Source: an uncultured Lachnospiraceae bacterium (GTDB taxonomy: Bacteria; Bacillota; Clostridia; Lachnospirales; Lachnospiraceae). Taken from it: DNA of 12,380 nucleotides. A program made the translations under genes and the position numbers. The notes beneath the pieces were generated by a model. It was not told where the DNA came from. It worked only from the letters and a program-made list of their open reading frames with translations, and made no database searches. The stretch's first letter is position 1. Each line of letters starts with the position of its first letter. Shown in pieces: positions 7,486-12,380 of the stretch. The stretch lies in NCBI GenBank assembly GCA_934371475.1, contig CAKRNX010000059.1, positions 1 through 12,380 on the forward strand. The letters run 5' to 3'.

Positions 7486-7557
7486 TATTTATTACATTTT
7501 ATTTTTGAATAATCTTATCTGGCTTTTCCTCCATTTATCTTTGCAGAAATACTTCAG

Positions 7558-7688
7558 CATCCTTGCTGCGTATCTCTGCAATTCTGCCGGAGGATAGATC
7601 AGGTGGGGCTTAGCTTCCACCACTGATACTGATTTGTTTCTCGCTGCCTGCGGAGGTTGAAAGCCACTTCACATCCGATGTACAATGG
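7558..7688 (+). repeat. Copy C of the modular repeat family
   Basis: CTCTGCAATTCTGCCGGAGG then ATAGATCAGG, GCTTCCACCACTGATACTG, and TGCGGAGGTTGAAAGCC. It aligns with B (6531-6630), D (10009-10110) and reverse-strand E (11373-11467). It lacks the M3 module between CTGCA and CCGGAG. The two halves pair imperfectly (TTCCACC with GGTTGAA). Confidence 0.7.
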
Positions 7689-7766
7689 CTGTTTTCTCAC
7701 CACTATTCGAGTCAGTCTCCCAGTGCATTTATTCTGCACTGTTATTCTGCACTATCTGTAAAGCGT

Positions 7767-7950
7767 TCATTCGCAATCCGTTTTCGCTGCCTGCTCATGA
7801 ACGCGGTCGCCTCACGACTATCAGCGGAGCTTTTCATCCCTACTGGTGCAAACATCCTCCTGCCCCTCGCTTAATGATCCGCGCACTTGAGGGGGAATGT
7901 TTATTCTATGTTCAAAAACATACCGTACTGCAAGCAGCAAACTTTTAAAT
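7767..7950 (+). repeat. Long direct repeat Y (partner of 6144-6318)
   Basis: Aligns along its length with X at 6144-6318, with scattered substitutions and small indels. Its first 45 bp also resemble 214-252 near the left edge (GCAATCCGTTTT, GCTGCCTGC). The repeat runs directly into parS site 4 at 7950. Confidence 0.75.
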
Positions 7951-7965
7951 GTTTCACGTGAAACA
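7950..7965. other. parS site 4
   Basis: A perfect TGTTTCACGTGAAACA at the end of repeat Y, 480 bp from site 3. That spacing is almost the same as between sites 1 and 2 (482 bp). Confidence 0.95.
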
Positions 7966-8350
7966 CCTATATGATCTTAAATTTTTGAGGCACGATATCC
8001 GATGTTTACTAGGCAAAAGCTTCTTCACATTTCAGCAGCAAAAGTAAATCAGGCAGATATTCTCAATCCATATCGCCACTTGTCCACAATCAAATATTGT
8101 TCCACAGTTTATCTGAAAAAAATTATATTTCTTTTTTAATTATAAACAATCAGGTGTTATTATTCTCCTCGTATTATATATTGATATTGTTCGATCTATG
8201 TAAGATCATTGTTCACGAAGCATGGCCGATTATCAGAAGCCTTATCTTATTTATTGCAAACAGACAAAACCACAATACAAATCACTGTAAAACATTATCT
8301 CCTGTTTCGCGCATGAGCAGCCTGCGTGTGCAGGTTCCTCTTATCTTGCC
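7966..8350. other. Noncoding stretch between parS 4 and the hairpin-rich block
   Basis: AT-rich DNA with no supportable gene. The longest frame (from 8097) would need a TTG start without a ribosome site and runs into the repeat block. Near-matches to a DnaA box lie at 8080-8088 (TTGTCCACA, one mismatch) and about 8099-8107 (two mismatches), too few to call an origin. Confidence 0.45.
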
Positions 8351-8475
8351 ATATAGCGTCATGGTATACCCAGAGGATACATACTTCTTCTCTGCGAGCT
8401 GCGCAGTCTACACTCCGTTTCGGTCGGCGCAAAGACATTGTCCGGAGGACAATGTGCGCCCTGCCGGAGGTTTGT
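8351..8475 (+). repeat. Copy H of the modular repeat, with the M3 hairpin
   Basis: Contains a worn head (GCGTCATGGTATACC), a 22-bp string (8384-8405) repeated exactly at 8808-8829, then the M3 module with GTTTCGGTCGGCGCAAAG, and GCCGGAGG. M3 folds into an outer stem GGCGCA (8426-8431)/TGCGCC (8455-8460) and an inner 8-bp stem CATTGTCC (8436-8443)/GGACAATG (8447-8454) with a GGA loop. Confidence 0.7.
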
Positions 8476-8476
8476 T

Positions 8477-8505
8477 CTTTCACAGGATGTATTTTCCTGT
8501 GAAAG
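8477..8505. repeat. Hairpin h1, first copy
   Basis: CTTTCACAGGA (8477-8487) pairs perfectly with TCCTGTGAAAG (8495-8505) around loop TGTATTT. The same 11-bp stem with a different 7-nt loop occurs at 8848-8876; the stem is conserved while the loop varies. Confidence 0.8.
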
Positions 8506-8560
8506 AAAAAAATACAGACAGGGACATCCATTTCGAATCCCTGTCTGTATCGTTTTATTT
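8506..8560. terminator. Bidirectional terminator-like hairpin in noncoding DNA
   Basis: A perfect 13-bp stem, ATACAGACAGGGA (8512-8524) with TCCCTGTCTGTAT (8538-8550), has a 13-nt loop. It is followed by CGTTTTATTTTTG on the plus strand, and flanked on the other side by an A run (8506-8512), which gives a T tail on the minus strand. It looks like a strong intrinsic terminator, yet no gene ends here on either strand. Confidence 0.65.
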
Positions 8561-8586
8561 TTGTAAGCAGTGAGCCACCATATAAC

Positions 8587-8606
8587 AGCTGTCTATAGCT
8601 GTCTAT
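8587..8606 (+). repeat. 10-bp tandem duplication
   Basis: AGCTGTCTAT occurs twice in direct succession (8587-8596 and 8597-8606). Short; no role evident. Confidence 0.7.
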
Positions 8607-8733
8607 TTCCATACAAATCTTTAGAGGTTGTCGCACGCGTCATACTTCCTGCAACTTACAGTGGCAAAAATTTTATACATCGTTGCCTGCAACTGCCCGG
8701 CGCAAAATTACCCAGGCGTAAGGTTACCCATCA

Positions 8734-8793
8734 GAACAAAAGTGTGCCTCGCACACCCCGCGAATCACTGCTTTGGCAGCACAGCTTTTGTTC
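8734..8793 (+). repeat. Structured direct repeat W, copy 1
   Basis: GAACAAAAGTGTGC (8734-8747) pairs with GCACAGCTTTTGTTC (8779-8793), with one bulged C. Inside are short hairpins GTGTGC/GCACAC (loop CTC) and CTGC/GCAG. Copy 2 lies 142 bp downstream. Confidence 0.75.
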
Positions 8794-8807
8794 CGCGCGC
8801 GAGCAGG

Positions 8808-8876
8808 CTTCTTCTCTGCGAGCTGCGCATCACGCCGGAGGCTTTTTCTTTCACAGGACGCAATTTCCTGTGAAAG
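8808..8876 (+). repeat. Second copy of the 22-bp string plus hairpin h1, lacking M3
   Basis: 8808-8829 equals 8384-8405 exactly. It is followed by TCAC, GCCGGAGG and hairpin h1 (CTTTCACAGGA 8848-8858, TCCTGTGAAAG 8866-8876, loop CGCAATT). Compared with 8384-8505, the approximately 55-bp M3 hairpin module is absent, so the two copies differ by a clean presence/absence. Confidence 0.75.
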
Positions 8877-8935
8877 GACAAAAGTGTGCTTTGCACACCC
8901 CGCAGATTATTGCTTTGGCAGCACAGCTTTTGTTC
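8877..8935 (+). repeat. Structured direct repeat W, copy 2
   Basis: Repeats 8734-8793 with substitutions. The outer stem GACAAAAGTGTGC/GCACAGCTTTTGTTC and the GTGTGC/GCACAC hairpin are kept, with the loop changed from CTC to TTT. The run TGCTTTGGCAGCACAGC is identical in both. Confidence 0.75.
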
Positions 8936-9048
8936 TGTATTGCAGGCACTGTCTGTATGCTTCCATTTGCACACTCCCATAGGAAGCGCCCCCACTGAAT
9001 TTACAAATTGCAAAAATACTTTTTCTTTTCTGGGTAGTTACTATCAGA

Positions 9049-9876
9049 TTATGTCATATCACCATTTTTTCTTTCCTGTGTTTCACGTGAAACATATCCC
9101 TGTGAAACCATTGACTTGATATAATATTTCAAATGCACCATTTCATTTTTGCATTTGCCTCTATCGGTTCCCCATAAAGCAATACACCTCTCCACTTTTG
9201 TCAGTATCTGTTTCAGGACTTCATTTTCATCCAGCTCATTTCTTTTTATGTTATTTCGTCCTGTAACATTTTCCAGTTTTTCTTCCACCAGATCCGGCTG
9301 TTCTTCACTGTTTTCTGGCTGTTTTTTCTCCACTGTTTCCACGAATCCTGTCGCATTCTCTGTCGTATTTTTCTCGCCAGCTTCTTGCTGTTTTGTATAT
9401 TCCGACTCAAAATGCGTCTGTTCTGCTTCTTCCAATGCTTTTTCCGGATCTATGTCTGTTTTTTCACCACCTGCATTACCTGTTTTTTGTTCTGCCCCCG
9501 CCATACATATATTCGTTTTATCAGCCATACCATTCATTTCCATGGATAAGCTTTCTTTCTTTTTTATTTCAAGAAGCATATCCTGGTATTTTGTTTGTTC
9601 TTCCTTCGCGTTGCTTATCTCTTGACTAAGCCGCTTCTGCTCCAATCGGATCTCTTCCAGCCGCTGTTTAATCTCAGAGATTTCCCGACGCGTCGTGCTG
9701 TCTTCCGCGCTCCGCGGTGAAAACAGCTCCATTCCCACATCCTGCTGTTCCCAAAGTTCCTTTATTTTTAGTAAACAGCTTTCTTCCTCGTGCCGCAGAT
9801 ACTCTTGTCTCTGATGTTTCTTTTCTATCCTGGCATTACTCTCTTCCAGCTGTTTTTTGATATACTGATTTATCAT
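9049..9876 (-). CDS. Coiled-coil protein of unknown function
   Basis: A 275-residue soluble, highly charged protein that I do not recognise. From the chosen start there are two coiled-coil stretches (about 2-45 and 60-108) separated by a 'MELFSPR' motif (49-55). A long low-complexity, Glu/Thr/Gln-rich linker follows (about 110-215), then a short helical C-terminal domain 'VLKQILTKVERCIALWGTDRGKC' with 'NEMVHLKYYIKSM' (about 220-257), and a tail carrying VSRET from parS 5. There is no membrane segment, nucleotide-binding or kinase motif. ATG 9876 is preferred over ATG 9891 because AGAGGA (plus-strand 9881-9886) lies just upstream of it. The coil-FSPR-coil layout vaguely recalls the input half of DegS-like sensor kinases, but no kinase domain is present. 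Its location beside parS suggests, but does not show, a chromosome-related role. Confidence 0.72.
   Translation of the reverse strand: MINQYIKKQLEESNARIEKKHQRQEYLRHEEESCLLKIKELWEQQDVGMELFSPRSAEDSTTRREISEIKQRLEEIRLEQKRLSQEISNAKEEQTKYQDMLLEIKKKESLSMEMNGMADKTNICMAGAEQKTGNAGGEKTDIDPEKALEEAEQTHFESEYTKQQEAGEKNTTENATGFVETVEKKQPENSEEQPDLVEEKLENVTGRNNIKRNELDENEVLKQILTKVERCIALWGTDRGKCKNEMVHLKYYIKSMVSQGYVSRETQERKNGDMT
9079..9094. other. parS site 5, inside a coding frame
   Basis: A perfect TGTTTCACGTGAAACA near the 3' end of the coiled-coil gene, where it is read as Val-Ser-Arg-Glu-Thr on the minus strand. A half-site-like GTGAAACCA follows at about 9102-9110. It lies 1129 bp from site 4. Confidence 0.95.
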
Positions 9877-10008
9877 ATTTTCCTCTGTCATTCAGCAATT
9901 TTCATTTGTAAGTTCATCATTTTTAGTTTATACTATATAAATACAAATGTAAAGTGAACATTCCCTTTCCGAGTACCGCTTCAACTGTTTTGTAAATGAA
10001 AGCTGTGA

Positions 10009-10110
10009 TTTTGCCGGAGACTATATCAGATGAAAGATTGACGTTCTCCACGGATGCTGTTTTGTTTTTCGCACCTGCTGAAAGAGGAGTCACCTCATAT
10101 CTGATATAAC
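10009..10110 (+). repeat. Copy D of the modular repeat, palindromic
   Basis: TTGCCGGAGACTATATCAGATG, TTCTCCACGGATGCTG and GAGGAGTCACCTC align with copies B, C and E. The ends form a perfect 10-bp inverted repeat, TATATCAGAT (10022-10031) and ATCTGATATA (10099-10108), so the whole unit can fold into one long hairpin. M3 is absent. Confidence 0.7.
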
Positions 10111-10244
10111 TACTTTTGCATTCCTCTTATGTGAGCAGGTTGCGTATGTTGTTTTTCCTGTCTGCTGTATGGCATCATGATATATCCTAAAGCTTTGTTC
10201 CGCACAGTCAGGGCACATCGTCAAAGGAAGCTGGTTATTTTAAC

Positions 10245-10274
10245 TTTACATATCTGTCATTGAATGAATATGAA
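10245..10274 (+). promoter_or_regulatory. Possible promoter of the hydrolase gene
   Basis: TTTACA (10245-10250), an 18-bp spacer and TATGAA (10269-10274). A start near 10281 would give a leader of about 24 nt ending in the strong ribosome site, which agrees with the start at 10305. Confidence 0.38.
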
Positions 10275-10304
10275 TATTTTATACCTGAAAGGAAGGATAT
10301 TGAT

Positions 10305-11273
10305 ATGTCCAAGCACAGACAACGCCTAAAAGTAATTGCTACCGCAGACCTTTTAGCCATGGGATCCATGCATATGATCAATCAGATGGTTTCTGCTTCT
10401 GCCGTACTTAAAAACATACTCAAACCAGGCGTCGGCAGTTATTATCACTGGAAAACCGGAGATGTATTTTTCCGTGCAGAAGGCAACGGTGCTCCTCTTC
10501 TTCTGATCCACGACCTCACAACTGCTTCTTCCTCCTATGAATGGAGCGAACTGGAAGAAAAACTGAAAGCTGATTATACCGTTTACACGCTTGATCTGCC
10601 CGGCTGCGGAAGATCTGACAAACCAGGCATCACTTACACCAACTACCTGTACGTACAGCTGGTCAATGATTTTATCCGCGATATTATCGGAGAGGCTGCC
10701 AGCGTTGCTGTGACCGGACTTTCTTCTTCGTTCGTAATTATGGCAGCTTACCAGGATCCGTCTCTGTTCCGTCAGCTCATGCTGATTAACCCTGTAAGTC
10801 TTGCCCGGTTGGATCATATACCGAACAGGAAATCAAAGATCATCCGTTCCATCATGGAGATCCCCATCATCGGAACTACAATCTATTATATTAAATCCTG
10901 TCACCAGAACATTGAATACAATCTGACCGAAAAATATGTATTCAATCCATTCCGGATCCCGCAGCGTCATATTGATGCTTATTACGAGGCAGCTCACCGC
11001 AAAGCAGGCGGCGGGAAATATTTGCAGGCTAGCCTGGACGGTTTTTACCTCAACGTTAACCTGCGCCGGGTACTTCCCAGCCTGAAGGTTCCCGTTTCAA
11101 TTATCTACGGCGAAAAAACAGAGACAGGGAAGGAAATTGCTGAATGTTATCGCAGACTCAATCCTGCGTTTCACGTGACATCTATTTATGGCACAAAACT
11201 ACTGCCTCAGCTGGAGACACCCGAAGAAATGCTGACACAGATTCAAAAATATCTTCCCAGCCGGCAGCTATAA
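10305..11273 (+). CDS. Alpha/beta-hydrolase-fold protein with degenerate catalytic triad
   Basis: 322 residues from ATG 10305, chosen because AGGAAGG (10289-10295 region) lies directly upstream; an in-frame ATG at 10260 has no ribosome site. A hydrophobic N-terminal helix (about 8-35) may anchor it to the membrane. The fold is clear: 'LLLIHDLTTASSSYEW' (65-80; oxyanion region), 'YTLDLPGCGRSDKPG' (94-108) and the nucleophile elbow GLSSS (138-142) with Ser140. At the acid position the strand reads 'IIYGEKTE', with Thr272 where Asp is usual. At the histidine position the segment reads 'YGTKLLPQLETPEE', with Leu299 where GH-LP-LE is usual. It therefore probably lacks normal hydrolase activity. 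It is the only plus-strand gene among minus-strand neighbours. Substrate and role are unknown. Confidence 0.85.
   Translation: MSKHRQRLKVIATADLLAMGSMHMINQMVSASAVLKNILKPGVGSYYHWKTGDVFFRAEGNGAPLLLIHDLTTASSSYEWSELEEKLKADYTVYTLDLPGCGRSDKPGITYTNYLYVQLVNDFIRDIIGEAASVAVTGLSSSFVIMAAYQDPSLFRQLMLINPVSLARLDHIPNRKSKIIRSIMEIPIIGTTIYYIKSCHQNIEYNLTEKYVFNPFRIPQRHIDAYYEAAHRKAGGGKYLQASLDGFYLNVNLRRVLPSLKVPVSIIYGEKTETGKEIAECYRRLNPAFHVTSIYGTKLLPQLETPEEMLTQIQKYLPSRQL
11167..11182. other. Degenerate parS-like sequence inside the hydrolase gene
   Basis: CGTTTCACGTGACATC keeps the full CACGTG core and matches 12 of 16 positions of parS. It is read as Phe-His-Val-Thr in the gene. It may be a weak ParB site or chance. 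Confidence 0.3.
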
Positions 11274-11372
11274 AAAGATGCCGGAAGTCTATGGTTAGAT
11301 AATCAGAATTTCCTGACCACAACAAAACTATGCTTCATATGCAGCCTGATATGCAGTCTGCATCAAATAACA

Positions 11373-11467
11373 GTGACTTCCGCCTCTGCAGATGGCAAAT
11401 AGCAAATCCATATCAATGGCGGAAGTCAATCCCCTAGCTGATATAACCTCTGCCAAAATTGCAGAGG
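11373..11467 (-). repeat. Copy E of the modular repeat, minus orientation
   Basis: On the minus strand CCTCTGCAATTTTGGCAGAGG, TATATCAGC, TTGACTTCCGCC and TTGCCATCTGCAGAGG follow the order seen in copies B, C, D and F. It contains a perfect 11-bp inverted repeat, TGACTTCCGCC (11374-11384) with GGCGGAAGTCA (11418-11428). It lies just past the rsmG stop in the same orientation as rsmG. Confidence 0.7.
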
Positions 11468-11474
11468 CATTTTT
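11447..11474 (+). terminator. Terminator-like hairpin between convergent hydrolase and rsmG genes
   Basis: CCTCTGC (11447-11453) and GCAGAGG (11461-11467) pair around CAAAATT and are followed on the plus strand by CATTTTTG. It forms the end of repeat copy E and could stop transcription from the hydrolase gene; on the minus strand the T tail is poor. Confidence 0.45.
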
Positions 11475-11495
11475 GAATAGTAACACTTTTTATTT

Positions 11496-12215
11496 TCACA
11501 ATGGCTCTTTCGCAGGTGTTCCTGCCTTTCTGGGATATTTTGCCGCAGTATGTTCCACTTTTTTTATCACTACAAAGGAACGCTCGATAGTACTTCCCGG
11601 CAATTCAAATTTAACAACTTTCTGCAGCTGTCCTCCCAGAAGCCGGATCGCTCTTCCCGCTCCTTTCAGCTCTTCCTCTATATCTCCGGCTTTATATGAC
11701 ACAAACCATCCCTGCTTCTGTACAAACGGAAGGCAGTATTCTGACAGTGATGACAGATTAGCTACTGCACGGGAAACACAGAGATCGAAACTCTCTCTGT
11801 ATTCCTCTTTTCTTCCCATCTCTTCCGCCCGTCCATGAACAGCTGTGATGTTTTCCAGATGACAGTTCTCTATTACCTCATTCAGAAATTTCACTCTTTT
11901 ATTCAGCGAGTCCATCAGGACAAATTCTGTCTGCGGATATAAAATTTTCAGAGGGATGCCCGGAAATCCTGCGCCTGTTCCCAGATCCAGAACTCTTTTT
12001 GCCTTCCCCATATCCACTGCCTTTATAATAGCCAGGCTGTCTATAAAGTGTTTTACCATCACATCTTCAAATTCTGTAATGGCTGTCAGGTTCATCACCT
12101 TATTTTTTTCTATCAGATTTTCATAATATATCATAAACTGGCTGATCTGCTCCTGTGACAGGGGAAGCCCCAGTTTCTGACATCCTTCTGTTAATATCTC
12201 TGTATTATATTCCAT
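11496..12215 (-). CDS. rsmG: 16S rRNA (guanine527-N7)-methyltransferase RsmG (GidB)
   Basis: Methylates N7 of G527 in 16S rRNA using S-adenosylmethionine; loss in other bacteria gives low-level streptomycin resistance. The product is 239 residues, normal for the family. 'NLTAITEFEDVMVKHFIDSL' (42-61) is the typical N-terminal signature. The SAM-binding loop is 'VLDLGTGAGFPGIPL' (75-89), with the ribose-binding acidic end of strand 2 at 'LMDSLNKRVKFL' (100-111), and 'SRAVANL' at 148-154. The start at 12215 gives the usual N-terminal length, but no strong ribosome site is visible upstream. In related genomes it follows mnmG; here the 165 bp upstream hold a repeat copy and no end of mnmG. Confidence 0.97.
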   Translation of the reverse strand: MEYNTEILTEGCQKLGLPLSQEQISQFMIYYENLIEKNKVMNLTAITEFEDVMVKHFIDSLAIIKAVDMGKAKRVLDLGTGAGFPGIPLKILYPQTEFVLMDSLNKRVKFLNEVIENCHLENITAVHGRAEEMGRKEEYRESFDLCVSRAVANLSSLSEYCLPFVQKQGWFVSYKAGDIEEELKGAGRAIRLLGGQLQKVVKFELPGSTIERSFVVIKKVEHTAAKYPRKAGTPAKEPL

Positions 12216-12292
12216 ATTTTTTATCTACACTTTCTCTCTTCTTTCTGTCCTATGCCGGAACCGCCGCTCTTCTTCTGTTCGTTTAAGAATAT

Positions 12293-12380
12293 CCCCGTAT
12301 TCCTGCTGCGAGAAATGCGTCATGCAAATGTATGACGCATTTCTTCTCCTCACCTCTGCAATATTGTCGGAGACCAAATA
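12293..12380 (+). repeat. Copy F of the modular repeat, cut by the window edge
   Basis: CCCCGTATTCCTGCTGCGAG matches the head of copy B (6406). It is followed by a perfect 13-bp stem, AGAAATGCGTCAT (12311-12323) and ATGACGCATTTCT (12332-12344), then CACCTCTGCAATATTGTCGG. The M3 module present in B between CTGCA and CCGGA is absent here. It lies upstream of rsmG in antisense orientation. Confidence 0.72.

Larger units (their letters stand above)
9877..10304. other. Divergent intergenic region between the coiled-coil gene and the hydrolase gene
   Basis: Holds the upstream regions of both genes and repeat copy D (10009-10110). On the minus strand, TTTACA and TATAAA (plus-strand 9948-9953 and 9927-9932) are spaced by only 15 bp, a weak promoter candidate for the coiled-coil gene. 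Confidence 0.5.

Noticed and set aside
6662..8107. Possible oriC: near-matches to DnaA boxes at 6671, 8080 and 8099 plus an AT-rich tract
   Set aside because: Only one-mismatch or two-mismatch boxes, widely spaced and with no cluster. Gene order places oriC beyond the right edge near dnaA.
8512..8550. tRNA-like TTCGAATCC in a stem
   Set aside because: The string is the loop side of a simple 13-bp hairpin. No cloverleaf, D-arm or acceptor stem can be formed.
8097..8636. Overlapping frames on both strands (8097-8573 plus, 8295-8636 minus) with recurring peptides such as GGLFFHR
   Set aside because: They run through terminator and repeat hairpins. The recurring peptides come from the DNA repeats, and the starts are poor.
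8300..9000. CRISPR array suggested by repeated hairpins
   Set aside because: The units differ in length, are not regularly spaced, have no unique spacers of constant size and no cas genes nearby.
5191..9048. Insertion sequence or MITE with terminal repeats
   Set aside because: No transposase, no consistent terminal inverted repeats and no target duplications visible; the repeats are better described as modular intergenic elements.
12216..12330. Short minus-strand frame ending at TAG just before rsmG (about 32 codons) as a possible mnmG end
   Set aside because: It begins inside repeat copy F, shows no MnmG-like sequence and has no ribosome site.

Overview
The window looks like a replication-origin-proximal segment of a low-to-mid GC Firmicute, most likely of the Lachnospiraceae. 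The evidence is the gene set (parA-parB-DUF4446 in a row, then serS and a DUF3881 gene, with rsmG nearby) and the style of the sequences; no taxon finer than family is supported. All housekeeping genes lie on the minus strand. In related genomes rsmG follows mnmG/mnmE/yidC/rnpA/rpmH and then oriC, so the origin is probably off the right edge, and these genes would be read in the same direction as the leftward fork.

Layout, left to right. 1-330: a gene-poor edge with a minus-strand promoter-like site, a structured leader and a 36-codon ORF that may be a remnant of an integrative-element regulator. 337-1221: DUF3881 gene (-). 1414-2694: serS (-) with its own sigmaA-type promoter. 2928-5190: parA-parB-DUF4446 operon (-) ending in a strong hairpin at 2842-2881. 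5191-9048: about 3.9 kb without a convincing gene, holding four perfect 16-bp parS sites, a T-rich tract and a mosaic of related repeats and hairpins. 9049-9876: coiled-coil protein of unknown function (-), with a fifth perfect parS inside its reading frame. 9877-10304: divergent intergenic region with another repeat copy. 10305-11273: alpha/beta-hydrolase-fold protein (+) that lacks two of three expected catalytic residues. 11274-11495: another repeat copy. 11496-12215: rsmG (-). 12293-12380: a further repeat copy running off the window.

The biology centres on chromosome segregation. ParB loads on parS (TGTTTCACGTGAAACA), spreads as a CTP-dependent clamp, and ParA and SMC act on the resulting nucleoprotein complex. 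In many Firmicutes parA lies next to or near rsmG; here about 6.3 kb separates them, and that gap is effectively a centromere with five perfect parS sites within 3.63 kb.

The second theme is a modular, BOX/REP-like intergenic repeat family with at least seven recognisable full or partial copies across the window. Its hairpin modules are present in some copies and cleanly absent in others. I do not recognise it as a named family. No CRISPR array, transposase, rRNA or tRNA was seen.
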